A stretch of 64,000 bases of DNA from Woeseia sp037968755 (GTDB lineage: Bacteria; Pseudomonadota; Gammaproteobacteria; Steroidobacterales; Woeseiaceae): positions 62,001 through 126,000 of the forward strand of contig JBBKWB010000045.1 in assembly GCA_037968755.1 (NCBI GenBank), given 5' to 3'. Position numbers and translations under genes: made by a program. Shown here one piece after another: positions 51,881-60,064 of the stretch (position 1 is the stretch's first letter; every line of letters starts with the position of its first letter). The notes beneath the pieces were generated by a model, which did not search any database, had not been told where the DNA came from, and saw only the letters and a program-made list of their open reading frames with translations.

Positions 51881-53391
51881 GTATCGAGGCACTAGCTAAC
51901 TACGGCTTGACCGAGTGGCAGGCAACAGCCAGACGTGAATTGGCGCGGGTGGAAACGCGGTTATTCATTGATGGCGCATTTGTCGAAGCAAAAGCAGGTG
52001 GCCGTTTCGAAACCATTAATCCTGCCAACAATGAGGTCCTGGCAAACGTAGCGCTTGCCGATGCGAGCGATGTTGATCGCGCCGTCGGCGCGGCGCGTCG
52101 TGCGTTTCGTGCCGGCAGCTGGTCGCGCATTGCGCCGCGCGAGCGGATGGCGGTGCTGTACCGGTTTGCAGAGCTTATTGAAGGCAATGCCGAACAGCTC
52201 GCCGTGCTCGACACACTGGACATGGGCAAGCCGATTGCCGACATGCTCGAAGTGGACATTCCGTCGGTGATCGAGACGATCCGCTTCCTGACCGAATACA
52301 TTGACAAGATCGAAGGTACCGTAACCAGCACCGAAGCTGACGTCATGCATTTCGTACTGCGCGAGCCGCTCGGCGTGGTTGCCGCGATCTCGCCCTGGAA
52401 TTACCCGCTGCTGATGGCGGTGTGGAAAGTCGCACCCGCGTTAGCCGCTGGCAACACGGTTGTGTTGAAGCCAGCGGAGCAGGCGCCGCTGTCATGCCTG
52501 CGGCTTGCAGAGTTGTTCGTTGCGGCCGGCGGGCCAGCCGGTGTGTTCAATGTCATCAATGGACCGGGCGAAATTACCGGCAAGGCGCTCGCGCTGCACA
52601 ATGACGTCGATAAGGTCACGTTCACGGGCTCGACCGAAGTCGGCAAACTGATGTTGCAGTACGCCGGCCAGTCCAACATGAAAAAAGTGTCGCTGGAATG
52701 CGGCGGCAAGTCGCCACAAGTGATCATGGGCGATGTGCAGGACCTCGACAAGGCGGTTGCCGCAGCCTACAACGGCGTGTTCGCGAACATGGGAGAGGTA
52801 TGCAATGCGGGTTCACGGTTGTTGGTGGATCGGAGCATCCACGATGACTTTGTTGAGCGCCTCGTACGTGCCGGTAAAACGGCTTACGTTCCCGGCGACC
52901 CACTGGATCCCGAAACCAGCCTGGGTCCGCTCGTAACGGCTGAAGCGCAACAGCGTGTGCTGAAAATGATCGAAGCGGGTAGGCAGGAAGGCGCCACATT
53001 GCGGTTTGGTGGCGATGCACCAGAACTTGGTGGGTGCTATGTCAACCCTACCTTGTTCACTGAAGTAAACAACGACATGCGCATTGCGCGCGAGGAGATC
53101 TTCGGCCCTGTTGTTGCCGTGATTCCGTTCGATGGACTGGAGCAGGCGATTCAGATCGCCAACGACACCATTTACGGTTTGGCGGCCGGCGTCTGGACGC
53201 GGGACTTGAACCAGGCACACCGGCTAATTCGTGAAATTGAAGCCGGCGTGATCTGGGTAAACTGTTTCGATGAAGGGGACATGACGCAACCGTTCGGTGG
53301 CTACAAGCAGTCGGGCAATGCACGCGACAAGTGTATTGACAGCCTGTTGTCGTATACCCAGACGAAATCAGCCTGGATACGCCTCGGTTGA
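51877..53391 (+). CDS. NAD(P)-dependent aldehyde dehydrogenase
   Basis: 504 residues from the ATG at 51877, which overlaps the ligase stop (ATGA) and has AAAAGGA upstream. Catalytic C309 lies in NMGEVCNAGSRL, and general base E274 in SLECGGKSPQ, the usual 35 apart. Also AISPWNYPLLMAVWKVAPAL, FTGSTEVGKLM and EEIFGPVVAVIPF. It is closest in style to the betaine-aldehyde/gamma-aminobutyraldehyde group (PuuC/BetB/KauB), consistent with amine breakdown. Last gene of the plus-strand catabolic operon. Confidence 0.92.
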   Translation: MSIEALANYGLTEWQATARRELARVETRLFIDGAFVEAKAGGRFETINPANNEVLANVALADASDVDRAVGAARRAFRAGSWSRIAPRERMAVLYRFAELIEGNAEQLAVLDTLDMGKPIADMLEVDIPSVIETIRFLTEYIDKIEGTVTSTEADVMHFVLREPLGVVAAISPWNYPLLMAVWKVAPALAAGNTVVLKPAEQAPLSCLRLAELFVAAGGPAGVFNVINGPGEITGKALALHNDVDKVTFTGSTEVGKLMLQYAGQSNMKKVSLECGGKSPQVIMGDVQDLDKAVAAAYNGVFANMGEVCNAGSRLLVDRSIHDDFVERLVRAGKTAYVPGDPLDPETSLGPLVTAEAQQRVLKMIEAGRQEGATLRFGGDAPELGGCYVNPTLFTEVNNDMRIAREEIFGPVVAVIPFDGLEQAIQIANDTIYGLAAGVWTRDLNQAHRLIREIEAGVIWVNCFDEGDMTQPFGGYKQSGNARDKCIDSLLSYTQTKSAWIRLG

Positions 53392-53501
53392 TACTATATT
53401 GCCGGGCATGGCCGCGAAAAGTTTGATAGATTTACATGCACCGCCGCGCGCGGGCCAGATGTTAGAATGAGCGGTCTTTGCAGTAATTGAAGGAACAGAA
53501 A

Positions 53502-53885
53502 ATGAGCAATAGCAAGTTGCGGTTGTTTGTCTTTGAACTGGTATCGGTATCCCTGGTCAGTCTCGGCTTCATGCAAATAGCGCACGCCGGAATGGTCGAT
53601 ACACAATCGTTGATTGAGCAGGAAGCCAGCAGTGAACGGCTCGCGAAGATCGAGTCCTTGCTTGCACGCCAGGACGTTGCCAGGCAACTGGTAGCACTGG
53701 GCGTCGATCCCGCTGATGTGCAGCAGCGCGTGTTGTATTTGAGCGATGCTGAAATCGCCTCGTTCGAGCAGCGCCTGGACACGCAGATTGCCGGCGGCAG
53801 TGCGGTGGGCGTGATCGGCACCGTATTCCTGGTTCTTTTGATTCTGGAGCTCGTCGGCGTCACGGATATATTCAAGAAAATCTGA
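53502..53885 (+). CDS. PA2779-family small membrane protein
   Basis: 127 residues from the ATG at 53502, with AAGGA seven bases upstream; an ATG at 53487 is in frame but precedes this site. N-terminal signal peptide ending near AHAGMVD, a middle helical section (RLAKIESLLARQDVARQLVA, GVDPADVQQRVLYLSDAEIA), then a C-terminal membrane helix (GVIGTVFLVLLILELVGV). The pattern matches the PA2779 family, almost always next to a PA2778-type cysteine peptidase, as here. The function is not established; a substrate or partner of that peptidase is a reasonable guess. Confidence 0.82.
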   Translation: MSNSKLRLFVFELVSVSLVSLGFMQIAHAGMVDTQSLIEQEASSERLAKIESLLARQDVARQLVALGVDPADVQQRVLYLSDAEIASFEQRLDTQIAGGSAVGVIGTVFLVLLILELVGVTDIFKKI

Positions 53886-53892
53886 GCCGGAC

Positions 53893-54882
53893 ATGAATGC
53901 CTCGTCAAGGGCCAGCATTGCGCTGGCCCTTTTTTGTTTTGCGCTGCTATCGGCTTGCGTGACCAGCCGCTTGCCCGCCGTTGACGTTGCGACCGTCGGT
54001 AGCGCCGCAGAACTCAGCTCAACAACATTTTATCCGCAGGAGCAATTTCAGTGCGGCCCCGCGGCATTGCTCACGGTGCTCACCAGTAGTGGTATTGAGA
54101 CCGACATGGACTCCATGGTGAAGCAAGTATATGTCCCGGGCAGGCAAGGCAGTTTGCAAGTCGAGATGCTGGCTGCATCGCGCGCTGCGGGCCGCATCCC
54201 GTACCCGATCGATCGCGAGTTCGGCGCCCTGGTGGCGGAGTTGCGTGCGGGTCGTCCGGTGCTTGTATTGCAGAATCTAGGCACGAGCTGGTTCCCGCGC
54301 TGGCACTACGCAGTGGTGATCGGTTTCGACGCGAAGCGCGAGCAACTCACTCTGCGGTCGGGCGTGGATCGGCGGCGGCTAACCAGGCTCAGGACGTTCC
54401 TGCACACATGGCGTCGCGGCGATTACTGGGGGTTTGTGGTATTGCCGGCGAACGAGGTGCCGGAACAGGTAGATACGGCCCGATGGCTGGCTGCAGTGGC
54501 GGCTTTTGAACAGGCTGGCGCAACGGATGCAGCAAAACTTGCCTGGGTAAATGCTGTTGCGCGTTGGCCGGATTCAGCGGTTGCCCGCTTTGGACTGGCC
54601 AACAACAACTTCATGCAGGGGAACTGGCAGGCCGCAGAGTCCGTTTATCGTGAGTTATTGATGCGGCAGCCACAACTCGCAATTGCCCGCAATAACCTGG
54701 CGCTGGCGTTACTGCGGCAGCGGCGTTTTGTCGAAGCAGAGCAGGAGGCGCAACGCGCGTTAGTCGATCTTGACGACAACTCACCAATGCATGCAGAGCT
54801 TGCGAACACACTCAGCGAAATTCGTGAGTCGAGCGCGAATGGTCAATCGAGATCGGGCAGACCCTCCAGTACCAACAGGTAA
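53893..54882 (+). CDS. PA2778-family C39-like cysteine peptidase with TPR tail, lipoprotein
   Basis: 329 residues. Signal peptide with lipobox LSAC (Cys22). The papain-like C39 domain (about 45-180) has candidate nucleophile C54 in QFQCGPAALL, H138 in FPRWHYAVVIG and an Asp in RSGVDRRR. TPR-like repeats fill residues 190-310. It lies 7 nt after the PA2779-type gene and is its constant partner. Codons 6-16 also form a perfect intrinsic terminator (listed separately), and the last 40 bp overlap the end of the convergent CBS gene. Location: probably the periplasmic face of the outer membrane. Confidence 0.85.
   Translation: MNASSRASIALALFCFALLSACVTSRLPAVDVATVGSAAELSSTTFYPQEQFQCGPAALLTVLTSSGIETDMDSMVKQVYVPGRQGSLQVEMLAASRAAGRIPYPIDREFGALVAELRAGRPVLVLQNLGTSWFPRWHYAVVIGFDAKREQLTLRSGVDRRRLTRLRTFLHTWRRGDYWGFVVLPANEVPEQVDTARWLAAVAAFEQAGATDAAKLAWVNAVARWPDSAVARFGLANNNFMQGNWQAAESVYRELLMRQPQLAIARNNLALALLRQRRFVEAEQEAQRALVDLDDNSPMHAELANTLSEIRESSANGQSRSGRPSSTNR
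53907..53940 (+). terminator. Perfect intrinsic terminator inside the PA2778-type coding sequence
   Basis: An AA pair, the stem gggccagc (53909-53916), loop attgc, stem gctggccc (53922-53929), then TTTTTTGTTTT. The 8-bp GC-rich stem is perfect. It begins 14 bases after the ATG at 53893 and encodes part of the signal peptide. It would end most transcripts after the PA2779-type gene unless read through, and could set a low, regulated level of the peptidase. Confidence 0.75.
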
Positions 54883-55247
54883 TAACTGACAATGCCGACA
54901 ACTTTGTCATTCTCGACCACCGGCGCGTGGCTGATGCCAAATTGTTCAAAGAGTCGCGCACAATAACGAATGTTCATATCCGGACGTACCGAAATCACCG
55001 GTTTCGCCATGATCTCGTACACATTGGTGCGTTCCGGTGCACGGTCTTTCGCGATTACTTTCTTGGCGACGTCTGAGAACAGCAGCATGCCATATTCGTC
55101 TTGTTCGTCACGGCGCTTGACGATCAGGCAAGTCGCGCTGACTTTCTTCATGATCTTGAGTGCGGACAGGACATCGACTTTGCCGTCAACTTCTGTGACG
55201 TCCGTGCGCATTACGTCCCGTACGGGAACCCAGTTGCGATCGCTCAT
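54843..55247 (-). CDS. CBS-domain pair protein
   Basis: 134 residues, two CBS motifs: VRDVMRTDVTEVDGKVDVLS through YGMLLFSDVAKKV, and IMAKPVISVRPDMNIRYCAR through KVVGIVSYYLLV. Stand-alone CBS pairs bind adenine nucleotides and control a partner protein. It is coupled to the P-II-like gene (stop overlaps by 4 nt) in an operon with two DUF1538 membrane proteins, so it probably senses nucleotide state for them. The 3' end overlaps the convergent peptidase gene by 40 bp. Confidence 0.87.
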   Translation of the reverse strand: MSDRNWVPVRDVMRTDVTEVDGKVDVLSALKIMKKVSATCLIVKRRDEQDEYGMLLFSDVAKKVIAKDRAPERTNVYEIMAKPVISVRPDMNIRYCARLFEQFGISHAPVVENDKVVGIVSYYLLVLEGLPDLD

Positions 55248-55594
55248 AGCTGTTCCTCCACTAGCTCACCCAATTCGGCACTTTGATGCATTACTCCTAC
55301 CGCGTCTTCTACATCAATCAGCACGGCGATGCCGGTTCCCGGTTTGTCATCGAACTCCCCGACCTGGCCAATGTGCTCCAGTATCTGCCGACTCAAGTGC
55401 TTTTCTACCAGCAACAGGACCACGTCACGCTGGGTGGAAAGCGTCAAGCCGAAGAATGTCTTGTTCTGGGTAAGGCCTTCGCCGCGCGCATTGCTGATAA
55501 CGGTACAGCCGGTTGCACCGGCTTCGCGTGCGGCGTCCATAACAGCATCAGTCTTGCTGTCTTCAACAAAGGCGATAATCAATTTAAAGTGCAT
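55244..55594 (-). CDS. P-II-like signalling protein
   Basis: 116 residues from the ATG at 55594. The frame is open further upstream, but that overlaps the DUF1538 gene and is meaningless there. The fold reads as P-II-like: MHFKLIIAFVEDSKTDAVMD, then GATGCTVISNARGEGLTQNK (T-loop position), then DVVLLLVEKHLSRQILEHIG and IAVLIDVEDAVGVMHQ. It lacks the Tyr-uridylylation T-loop of GlnB. Such proteins commonly sit beside a transporter they gate in response to nucleotides. It starts 4 nt after the second DUF1538 gene. Confidence 0.82.
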   Translation of the reverse strand: MHFKLIIAFVEDSKTDAVMDAAREAGATGCTVISNARGEGLTQNKTFFGLTLSTQRDVVLLLVEKHLSRQILEHIGQVGEFDDKPGTGIAVLIDVEDAVGVMHQSAELGELVEEQL

Positions 55595-55598
55595 GATC

Positions 55599-56390
55599 CT
55601 ATTCCTGTGAGTCTTGCGTTGTTGGTGTCGACGTGGCACTACGGCCAGCGCGTAATACGGAGAGTTGTGCGTAAGCGAGTACGGAAATGACGGCGAACAG
55701 GCAGGCAAAGGCCACCAGCCCGAAGCCATCCAGTATTGGACTACGGCCTGGCACGGCCTCAGCAAGGCCGAGACCGAGCGCGGTAATGAGCGGTACGGTG
55801 ACCGTTGAGGTTGCGACACCGCCAGAGTCATAAGCAAGCGGCACGATAAGTTTTGGTGCAAGCACGGTCTGAACGATGACCAGCACGTAGCCGACGGCGA
55901 TGAAGTATTGCAGTGGTACTCCTGTGACGATGCGAAAACAACCCAGCGCCACTCCCGTACCTACGCCAACGGCGACGGCCACCCGCAATCCCCACACATG
56001 GATGGCGCCGCCTGATACCTCGTGCGCTTTCATCGACACGGCGAGCAGGGCTGGCTCGGCCAGGGTTGTGCTGATTCCCAATGCCAGCGCAAACAGGTAA
56101 ATCCAGTAGTAGTCGTGCCAACGCATATCGACACCGCTGCTGCCGAGAAAGTCCGGCGCAGTCAGTTGTTCGGCCATCAGGCGACCCAGCGGAAACAGCG
56201 CCTGCTCAAGTCCGATCAGGAAGCAGCCGAGGCCGACTACGACGAACACGAAGCCAATCAAGATGGAATTCCTGTTGGGCATGGGTCCACCGATTACAAT
56301 TCGCTGGAACGCGAACAGAAAAGCGGCCACCGGCAACACATCGAGCGCGGTGTTAGCGAGTATGCCCAGTGCAGTCAGGATCAACTCCAC
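55599..56390 (-). CDS. DUF1538-family membrane protein (second of pair)
   Basis: 263 residues from a GTG at 56390 (VELILTALGILANTALDVLP), overlapping the upstream stop by 10 nt; the open frame beyond it is out of register with any family. About seven membrane segments. Conserved family motifs: ALGISTTLAEPALLAVSMKA and YDSGGVATSTVTVPLITALG, near-identical in the paralog upstream. In many genomes the two halves are a single fused protein, implying a heterodimeric transporter. What it carries is not known; the P-II-like and CBS genes behind it suggest nucleotide-controlled ion or metabolite transport. Confidence 0.83.
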   Translation of the reverse strand: MELILTALGILANTALDVLPVAAFLFAFQRIVIGGPMPNRNSILIGFVFVVVGLGCFLIGLEQALFPLGRLMAEQLTAPDFLGSSGVDMRWHDYYWIYLFALALGISTTLAEPALLAVSMKAHEVSGGAIHVWGLRVAVAVGVGTGVALGCFRIVTGVPLQYFIAVGYVLVIVQTVLAPKLIVPLAYDSGGVATSTVTVPLITALGLGLAEAVPGRSPILDGFGLVAFACLFAVISVLAYAQLSVLRAGRSATSTPTTQDSQE

Positions 56391-57124
56391 TGGGTTAGTA
56401 CTCCGAACCCCATGACAAACAGTATGGGTGTAAGCGAGGCAAATGCGATCAGGCCGAAGCCGTCGAGCATCGGATTGCGGCCGCGCACGGCGCTGGCAAG
56501 GCCGATGCCAAGCGCGGCGACCAGGGGCACTGTGACGGTTGACGTAGTAACCGCACCGGAATCGTAGGCGATGCCGACAATCTCGGCAGGCGCGATCGTG
56601 GTCATAATGATGACCAGCACATAACCAGAGATGATCATAACGGGCAACGACCATGCTGCCAGGATTCGTAACACACCGAGCACGATCGCAACGCCAACGG
56701 CGCACGCAACGGTGATTCGCAACATGAAGGCATACTCGGCGAGCGACTCAGCCGTATCGATAATGGCACCGCCGGCGGCGGCAACCCGGGCGGCCTCATC
56801 GGCAACCGCGAGCAACGCGGGTTCAGCTATGGTTGTGCCAAAGCCTAGCAGGAAGGCGAATGTCAGGAGCCAGAAGGCACTGCCCTTGTTCGCGAGCGAG
56901 TACGCGAGTCGTTCGCCAATTGGAAATAACGCCAGTTTGAGGCCGTAAATAAACAGCGTGAGCCCTAGCAAAACCATCAGCCCGCCGGCGGCGAGCGGCG
57001 CAAGCCCCGCGACAGGGTTGCCGAGCACGAGTACCTGGAATACGCCGATCACGAGGACGATGGGCAACAAGTCGCGGACGCTGCCCATAGCATCCGCGAA
57101 CAATGCCGACAGCGCGTCTTTCAT
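56381..57124 (-). CDS. DUF1538-family membrane protein (first of pair)
   Basis: 247 residues from the ATG at 57124 (MKDALSALFADAMGSVRDLL); an ATG at 57190 adds a polar leader unlike the family. About seven membrane segments with LGFGTTIAEPALLAVADEAA and YDSGAVTTSTVTVPLVAALG. The E-P-A-L and S-T-V-T-V-P motifs in helical breaks recall substrate-binding hairpins of secondary transporters. It is first in the operon: DUF1538, DUF1538, P-II-like, CBS. Function unknown. Confidence 0.83.
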   Translation of the reverse strand: MKDALSALFADAMGSVRDLLPIVLVIGVFQVLVLGNPVAGLAPLAAGGLMVLLGLTLFIYGLKLALFPIGERLAYSLANKGSAFWLLTFAFLLGFGTTIAEPALLAVADEAARVAAAGGAIIDTAESLAEYAFMLRITVACAVGVAIVLGVLRILAAWSLPVMIISGYVLVIIMTTIAPAEIVGIAYDSGAVTTSTVTVPLVAALGIGLASAVRGRNPMLDGFGLIAFASLTPILFVMGFGVLTQWS

Positions 57125-57280
57125 GATCCTGGGAGAAGTACGGCGGCGTTGCTCATACAGAACATCATACTCGTTACGCCGGTGGTGCACGAAGGTGCCG
57201 GGATTCCTGCTTGACGCTTGTGTCTTGCGGCAGGCTCAGTAGGCTTAACGCAACGCACGCTTGGTCACGAAGGCAATACC

Positions 57281-57559
57281 ATGAATTACGGCTGGCACGA
57301 TGTCATCGGCAACCTCGGAGTTCTGCTGATCCTGATTACCTATTTGTGGCTGCAGCTGGGCCGCATGTCAGCCGAGTCACTGCGGTACTCCGTGGCGAAT
57401 GGCGCAGGCGCCGTGCTTATACTTATCTCGCTGGTATTCGACTTCAATCTCTCGGCGTTTGTGATGGAGGCCGCCTGGCTTGTGCTCAGCTTGTACGGCA
57501 TTGGCCGCTATTATGCCGCGCAACGTCGCTTGCAGAATTCTGACGAAGGCGCAAGTTAG
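57281..57559 (+). CDS. CBU_0592-like small membrane protein
   Basis: 92 residues from the ATG at 57281, with AAGG upstream; a GTG/ATG extension to 57218 adds non-conserved residues. Three membrane segments: VIGNLGVLLILITYLWLQLG, VANGAGAVLILISLVFDFNL and AFVMEAAWLVLSLYGIGRYY. Resembles the CBU_0592 family of unknown function. It stands alone, divergent from the DUF1538 operon. Confidence 0.72.
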   Translation: MNYGWHDVIGNLGVLLILITYLWLQLGRMSAESLRYSVANGAGAVLILISLVFDFNLSAFVMEAAWLVLSLYGIGRYYAAQRRLQNSDEGAS

Positions 57560-57655
57560 CGCGTTGTAGTTGCACGCAAGCTGGCGAATTGTTCAGTGTG
57601 CCGTTGCTCGCGATCTCTACAATGAAACGCTTCGCACAGGCGTGATATCAATTCA

Positions 57656-58381
57656 GTGACCCTTCCTCAACCACCCGCTGACGGCAGCCGGCCAGCAAAG
57701 GCATGGCCGTCTTTTTGTGCCGGTTTTCAGGCAACCGGTGGCCTCGGCTTTGCCGCCGGCGTATTCGGATTTCTGTTCGGCATCATCGCCATGGGCCGCG
57801 GTTTCGATGCAAGCATTACCGTGTTGATGAGCGCGGCAGTTTTCGCCGGATCCGCGCAGGTTGCGATTCTTGAATTGTGGTCTGAGCCGTTGCCGTACTT
57901 CGGCCTGTTCCTTGCGGCAGCCCTCGTTTGCAGTCGCCACATACTGATGGGCGTGACGTTGCACGATACGCTTTCCGCGAATCGTAAGCGGCCGCCATTC
58001 CTCACGCTGTTCGTGCTGACCGATGCGAACTGGGTGCTGACGCGGCGCGAAACCCGGGTCGAGAACCGAGTCGCGTTTTTCGCCGGCAGTGGCGTGGCAA
58101 TGTACGTAGCCTGGGTGATCGGTACCGCACTCGGTGCAGCCGCGCCAGGAATCCTCGATGCTCGCACAATTGCCGGCATGGCGATCGGTGGGGCTTTGTA
58201 CATAGCCATCTTGCTCTGCATCTATTTTCGCGGCGCCCGGCCTGCGAAGTTGATTGCGCCAGTGATCTCCGCCTGCATCACCTTATTAGCCAGTCGCTAC
58301 GTAGATGCGTCATTAGCCATTCTTGCTGGCGTCAGCGCGGCAGCCGCCGTGACCGTATTGCGGGAGTGGCGACGTGCCTGA
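57656..58381 (+). CDS. azlC: AzlC-family branched-chain amino acid exporter, large subunit
   Basis: 241 residues from a GTG at 57656; no ATG is available and no strong ribosome site is seen. Conserved core: GVFGFLFGIIAMGRGFDAS, LMSAAVFAGSAQVAILELW and LVCSRHILMGVTLHDTLSA, matching AzlC/YgaZ. About seven membrane segments. With AzlD it exports valine-like amino acids or analogs. It overlaps the AzlD gene by 8 nt. Confidence 0.9.
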   Translation: MTLPQPPADGSRPAKAWPSFCAGFQATGGLGFAAGVFGFLFGIIAMGRGFDASITVLMSAAVFAGSAQVAILELWSEPLPYFGLFLAAALVCSRHILMGVTLHDTLSANRKRPPFLTLFVLTDANWVLTRRETRVENRVAFFAGSGVAMYVAWVIGTALGAAAPGILDARTIAGMAIGGALYIAILLCIYFRGARPAKLIAPVISACITLLASRYVDASLAILAGVSAAAAVTVLREWRRA

Positions 58382-58679
58382 CCTGACCGCAAGTTTGATC
58401 GGCATAGCGGTACTCGCCGTGGCTACCTACCTGACGCGCATTGCTGGCTATTTTCTGGGCAGTCGGATTCGGCAAGATTCGGCCCTGAGCAGGGTATTGG
58501 AGACATTGCCAGGCGCCGCGCTGGCGAGCGTTCTGGCGTTATCGCTCAGTGGTGCGACCTTCATTGAGCTACTGGCGGTCGTTACCGGTGCTGCAGTATT
58601 CCTGCTAACCGGCCGGACGCTGGTTGGTATCCTGGTCGGATTGGCTATTGCGGTCGCGAATGCACATTGGCTGGCCTGA
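58374..58679 (+). CDS. azlD: AzlD-family exporter subunit
   Basis: 101 residues from a GTG at 58374 that overlaps the azlC end by 8 nt. Three to four membrane segments with the family pattern VATYLTRIAGYFLGSRIRQD, LETLPGAALASVLALSLS and FLLTGRTLVGILVGLAIAVA. Works with AzlC (YgaZ/YgaH type). The 116-bp gap after it shows nothing further. Confidence 0.88.
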   Translation: MPDLTASLIGIAVLAVATYLTRIAGYFLGSRIRQDSALSRVLETLPGAALASVLALSLSGATFIELLAVVTGAAVFLLTGRTLVGILVGLAIAVANAHWLA

Positions 58680-58795
58680 CGGAGAAGAACCGTGCCCCGG
58701 CTGCGCTCGGCGCCGCAGTATTTGTGTTAACTACCGCATAGAGGCCCGGACCAGTTGGCGGTACTATCCGGGGTCCTGACTCGCTCGGTACGCGT

Positions 58796-59695
58796 ATGCG
58801 CAGTTTTCTGTTGATCGGCCTTTTCTTGCTGTCCAGCACAGCGATTGCTGCTGTACCGGATCGGGTACCGGCCTGGTTGCTTGAATTACCCGATAGTGTC
58901 GACGAGGTGCTCATTGCGAACGCCGACGGTGCTGAGCTTTACCGTTTCGAAAACAACGGTCATGGCATTGTGCAGAAAGACACGCGTTATATGTCGATAG
59001 GGCGCAATGGCGTGGGCAAAGAGCGCGCCTGGGATCGCAAGACGCCGCTTGGCATCTACTTCATTACTGAAGAGCTCAATACGGCACGCCTGCACGACAA
59101 GTACGGTGATGCGGCGTTCGTGCTGGATTACCCGAATGCATGGGACCGCTATCAGCGACGAACCGGTGATGGCATCTGGCTGCACGGTGTGGACCGCAAC
59201 GATCCGGAACGACCACCGCTGGATACGGATGGCTGTCTTGCGTTGCCAAACGAAGAAATCGTGCGCATTGCAGCTGACCTGCAACCGCTCGTGACGCCGG
59301 TTATCGTTGCCCGTGAACTACGATGGGCGACACCGTCGGAGGTCGCCGCGACCCGCAAAGAATTTCGCAGGGCCCTCAACCGCTGGCAGCAAAGTATCAA
59401 CGCGAATGACGTTTCAGCCTATCTCGCAATGTACTCGAAGGACTTTCGTAAACAGGACATGGCTAAGGATGATTGGGCGACCTGGCGCGCTAACGTTTTT
59501 GCGGCGCGTGGCCCTGTAAAAGCGAGTTTGCGGGACGTGGTGCTCCTCGCCGACCCGGAAGAGCCCGAACTCTATCTTAGTCGCTTCACGCGCGTGCTGG
59601 AGCAGGACGGCCGCGAGGTCGTGACGCGCAAACGTTTGTACTGGCGTCGCGTTGGCGTAAGCGATTGGCAGATCGTGACGGAAGACAACGGCTAG
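58796..59695 (+). CDS. Periplasmic L,D-transpeptidase (YkuD) with C-terminal NTF2-like domain
   Basis: 299 residues. A signal peptide (MRSFLLIGLFLLSSTAIAA) directs it to the periplasm. The YkuD domain (about 35-175) has SIGRNGVGKERAWDRKTPLG, H130-G131 in IWLHGVDR and catalytic C147 in DTDGCLALP; the usual S-x-G-C is T-D-G-C here. Residues about 185-299 form an NTF2/SnoaL-like domain (ALNRWQQSINANDVSAYLAM, YWRRVGVSDWQIV), seen in several L,D-transpeptidase-type proteins and possibly binding peptidoglycan. It would cross-link or anchor to peptidoglycan. It stands alone. Confidence 0.88.
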   Translation: MRSFLLIGLFLLSSTAIAAVPDRVPAWLLELPDSVDEVLIANADGAELYRFENNGHGIVQKDTRYMSIGRNGVGKERAWDRKTPLGIYFITEELNTARLHDKYGDAAFVLDYPNAWDRYQRRTGDGIWLHGVDRNDPERPPLDTDGCLALPNEEIVRIAADLQPLVTPVIVARELRWATPSEVAATRKEFRRALNRWQQSINANDVSAYLAMYSKDFRKQDMAKDDWATWRANVFAARGPVKASLRDVVLLADPEEPELYLSRFTRVLEQDGREVVTRKRLYWRRVGVSDWQIVTEDNG

Positions 59696-60064
59696 GTGTG
59701 ATAATTCAGATCGGATCGCACAGACGGTGTCAGGTGAAATCACACCTCGACCGATTGGACCCACAACCCGAAGCAGCAGTTCTCGACGTGACAAGTATCG
59801 GCCAATACTTGCCGCTCATCGTTTTATTGCGATCCCAAAACCTCCCGATCACGAACGGCTGCATTCGGTGAATGACGGGTGGCCGGTGTGCGCGGCCACA
59901 GGACGGCACCCAAACGCTAGTATTGAGCGAATTTGAAAGTGGTGCTACTGACCGTGCGCCCACGCTAAGTTAAATCCGCTCAGCGAAGCGTAAATCCAAT
60001 ACGCCAGCAGAAGCATCTAATAGGTGCTCTTTAACAAACTACAAGCTTTTCGGAGAGCCAATAA
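59696..60064. other. Non-coding gap with a boxA-like motif before the serine hydrolase
   Basis: About 370 bp, no gene recognised. The motif TGCTCTTTAACA at 60025-60036, 28 bp before the ATG at 60065, matches the boxA antitermination element of rRNA operon leaders exactly, but no rRNA gene is in the window. The rest shows nothing I can name. Confidence 0.5.

Noticed and set aside
56391..56705. N-terminal extension of the second DUF1538 gene
   Set aside because: It overlaps the first DUF1538 gene in another frame and reads as Arg/His/Cys-rich noise; the GTG at 56390 restores the family start.
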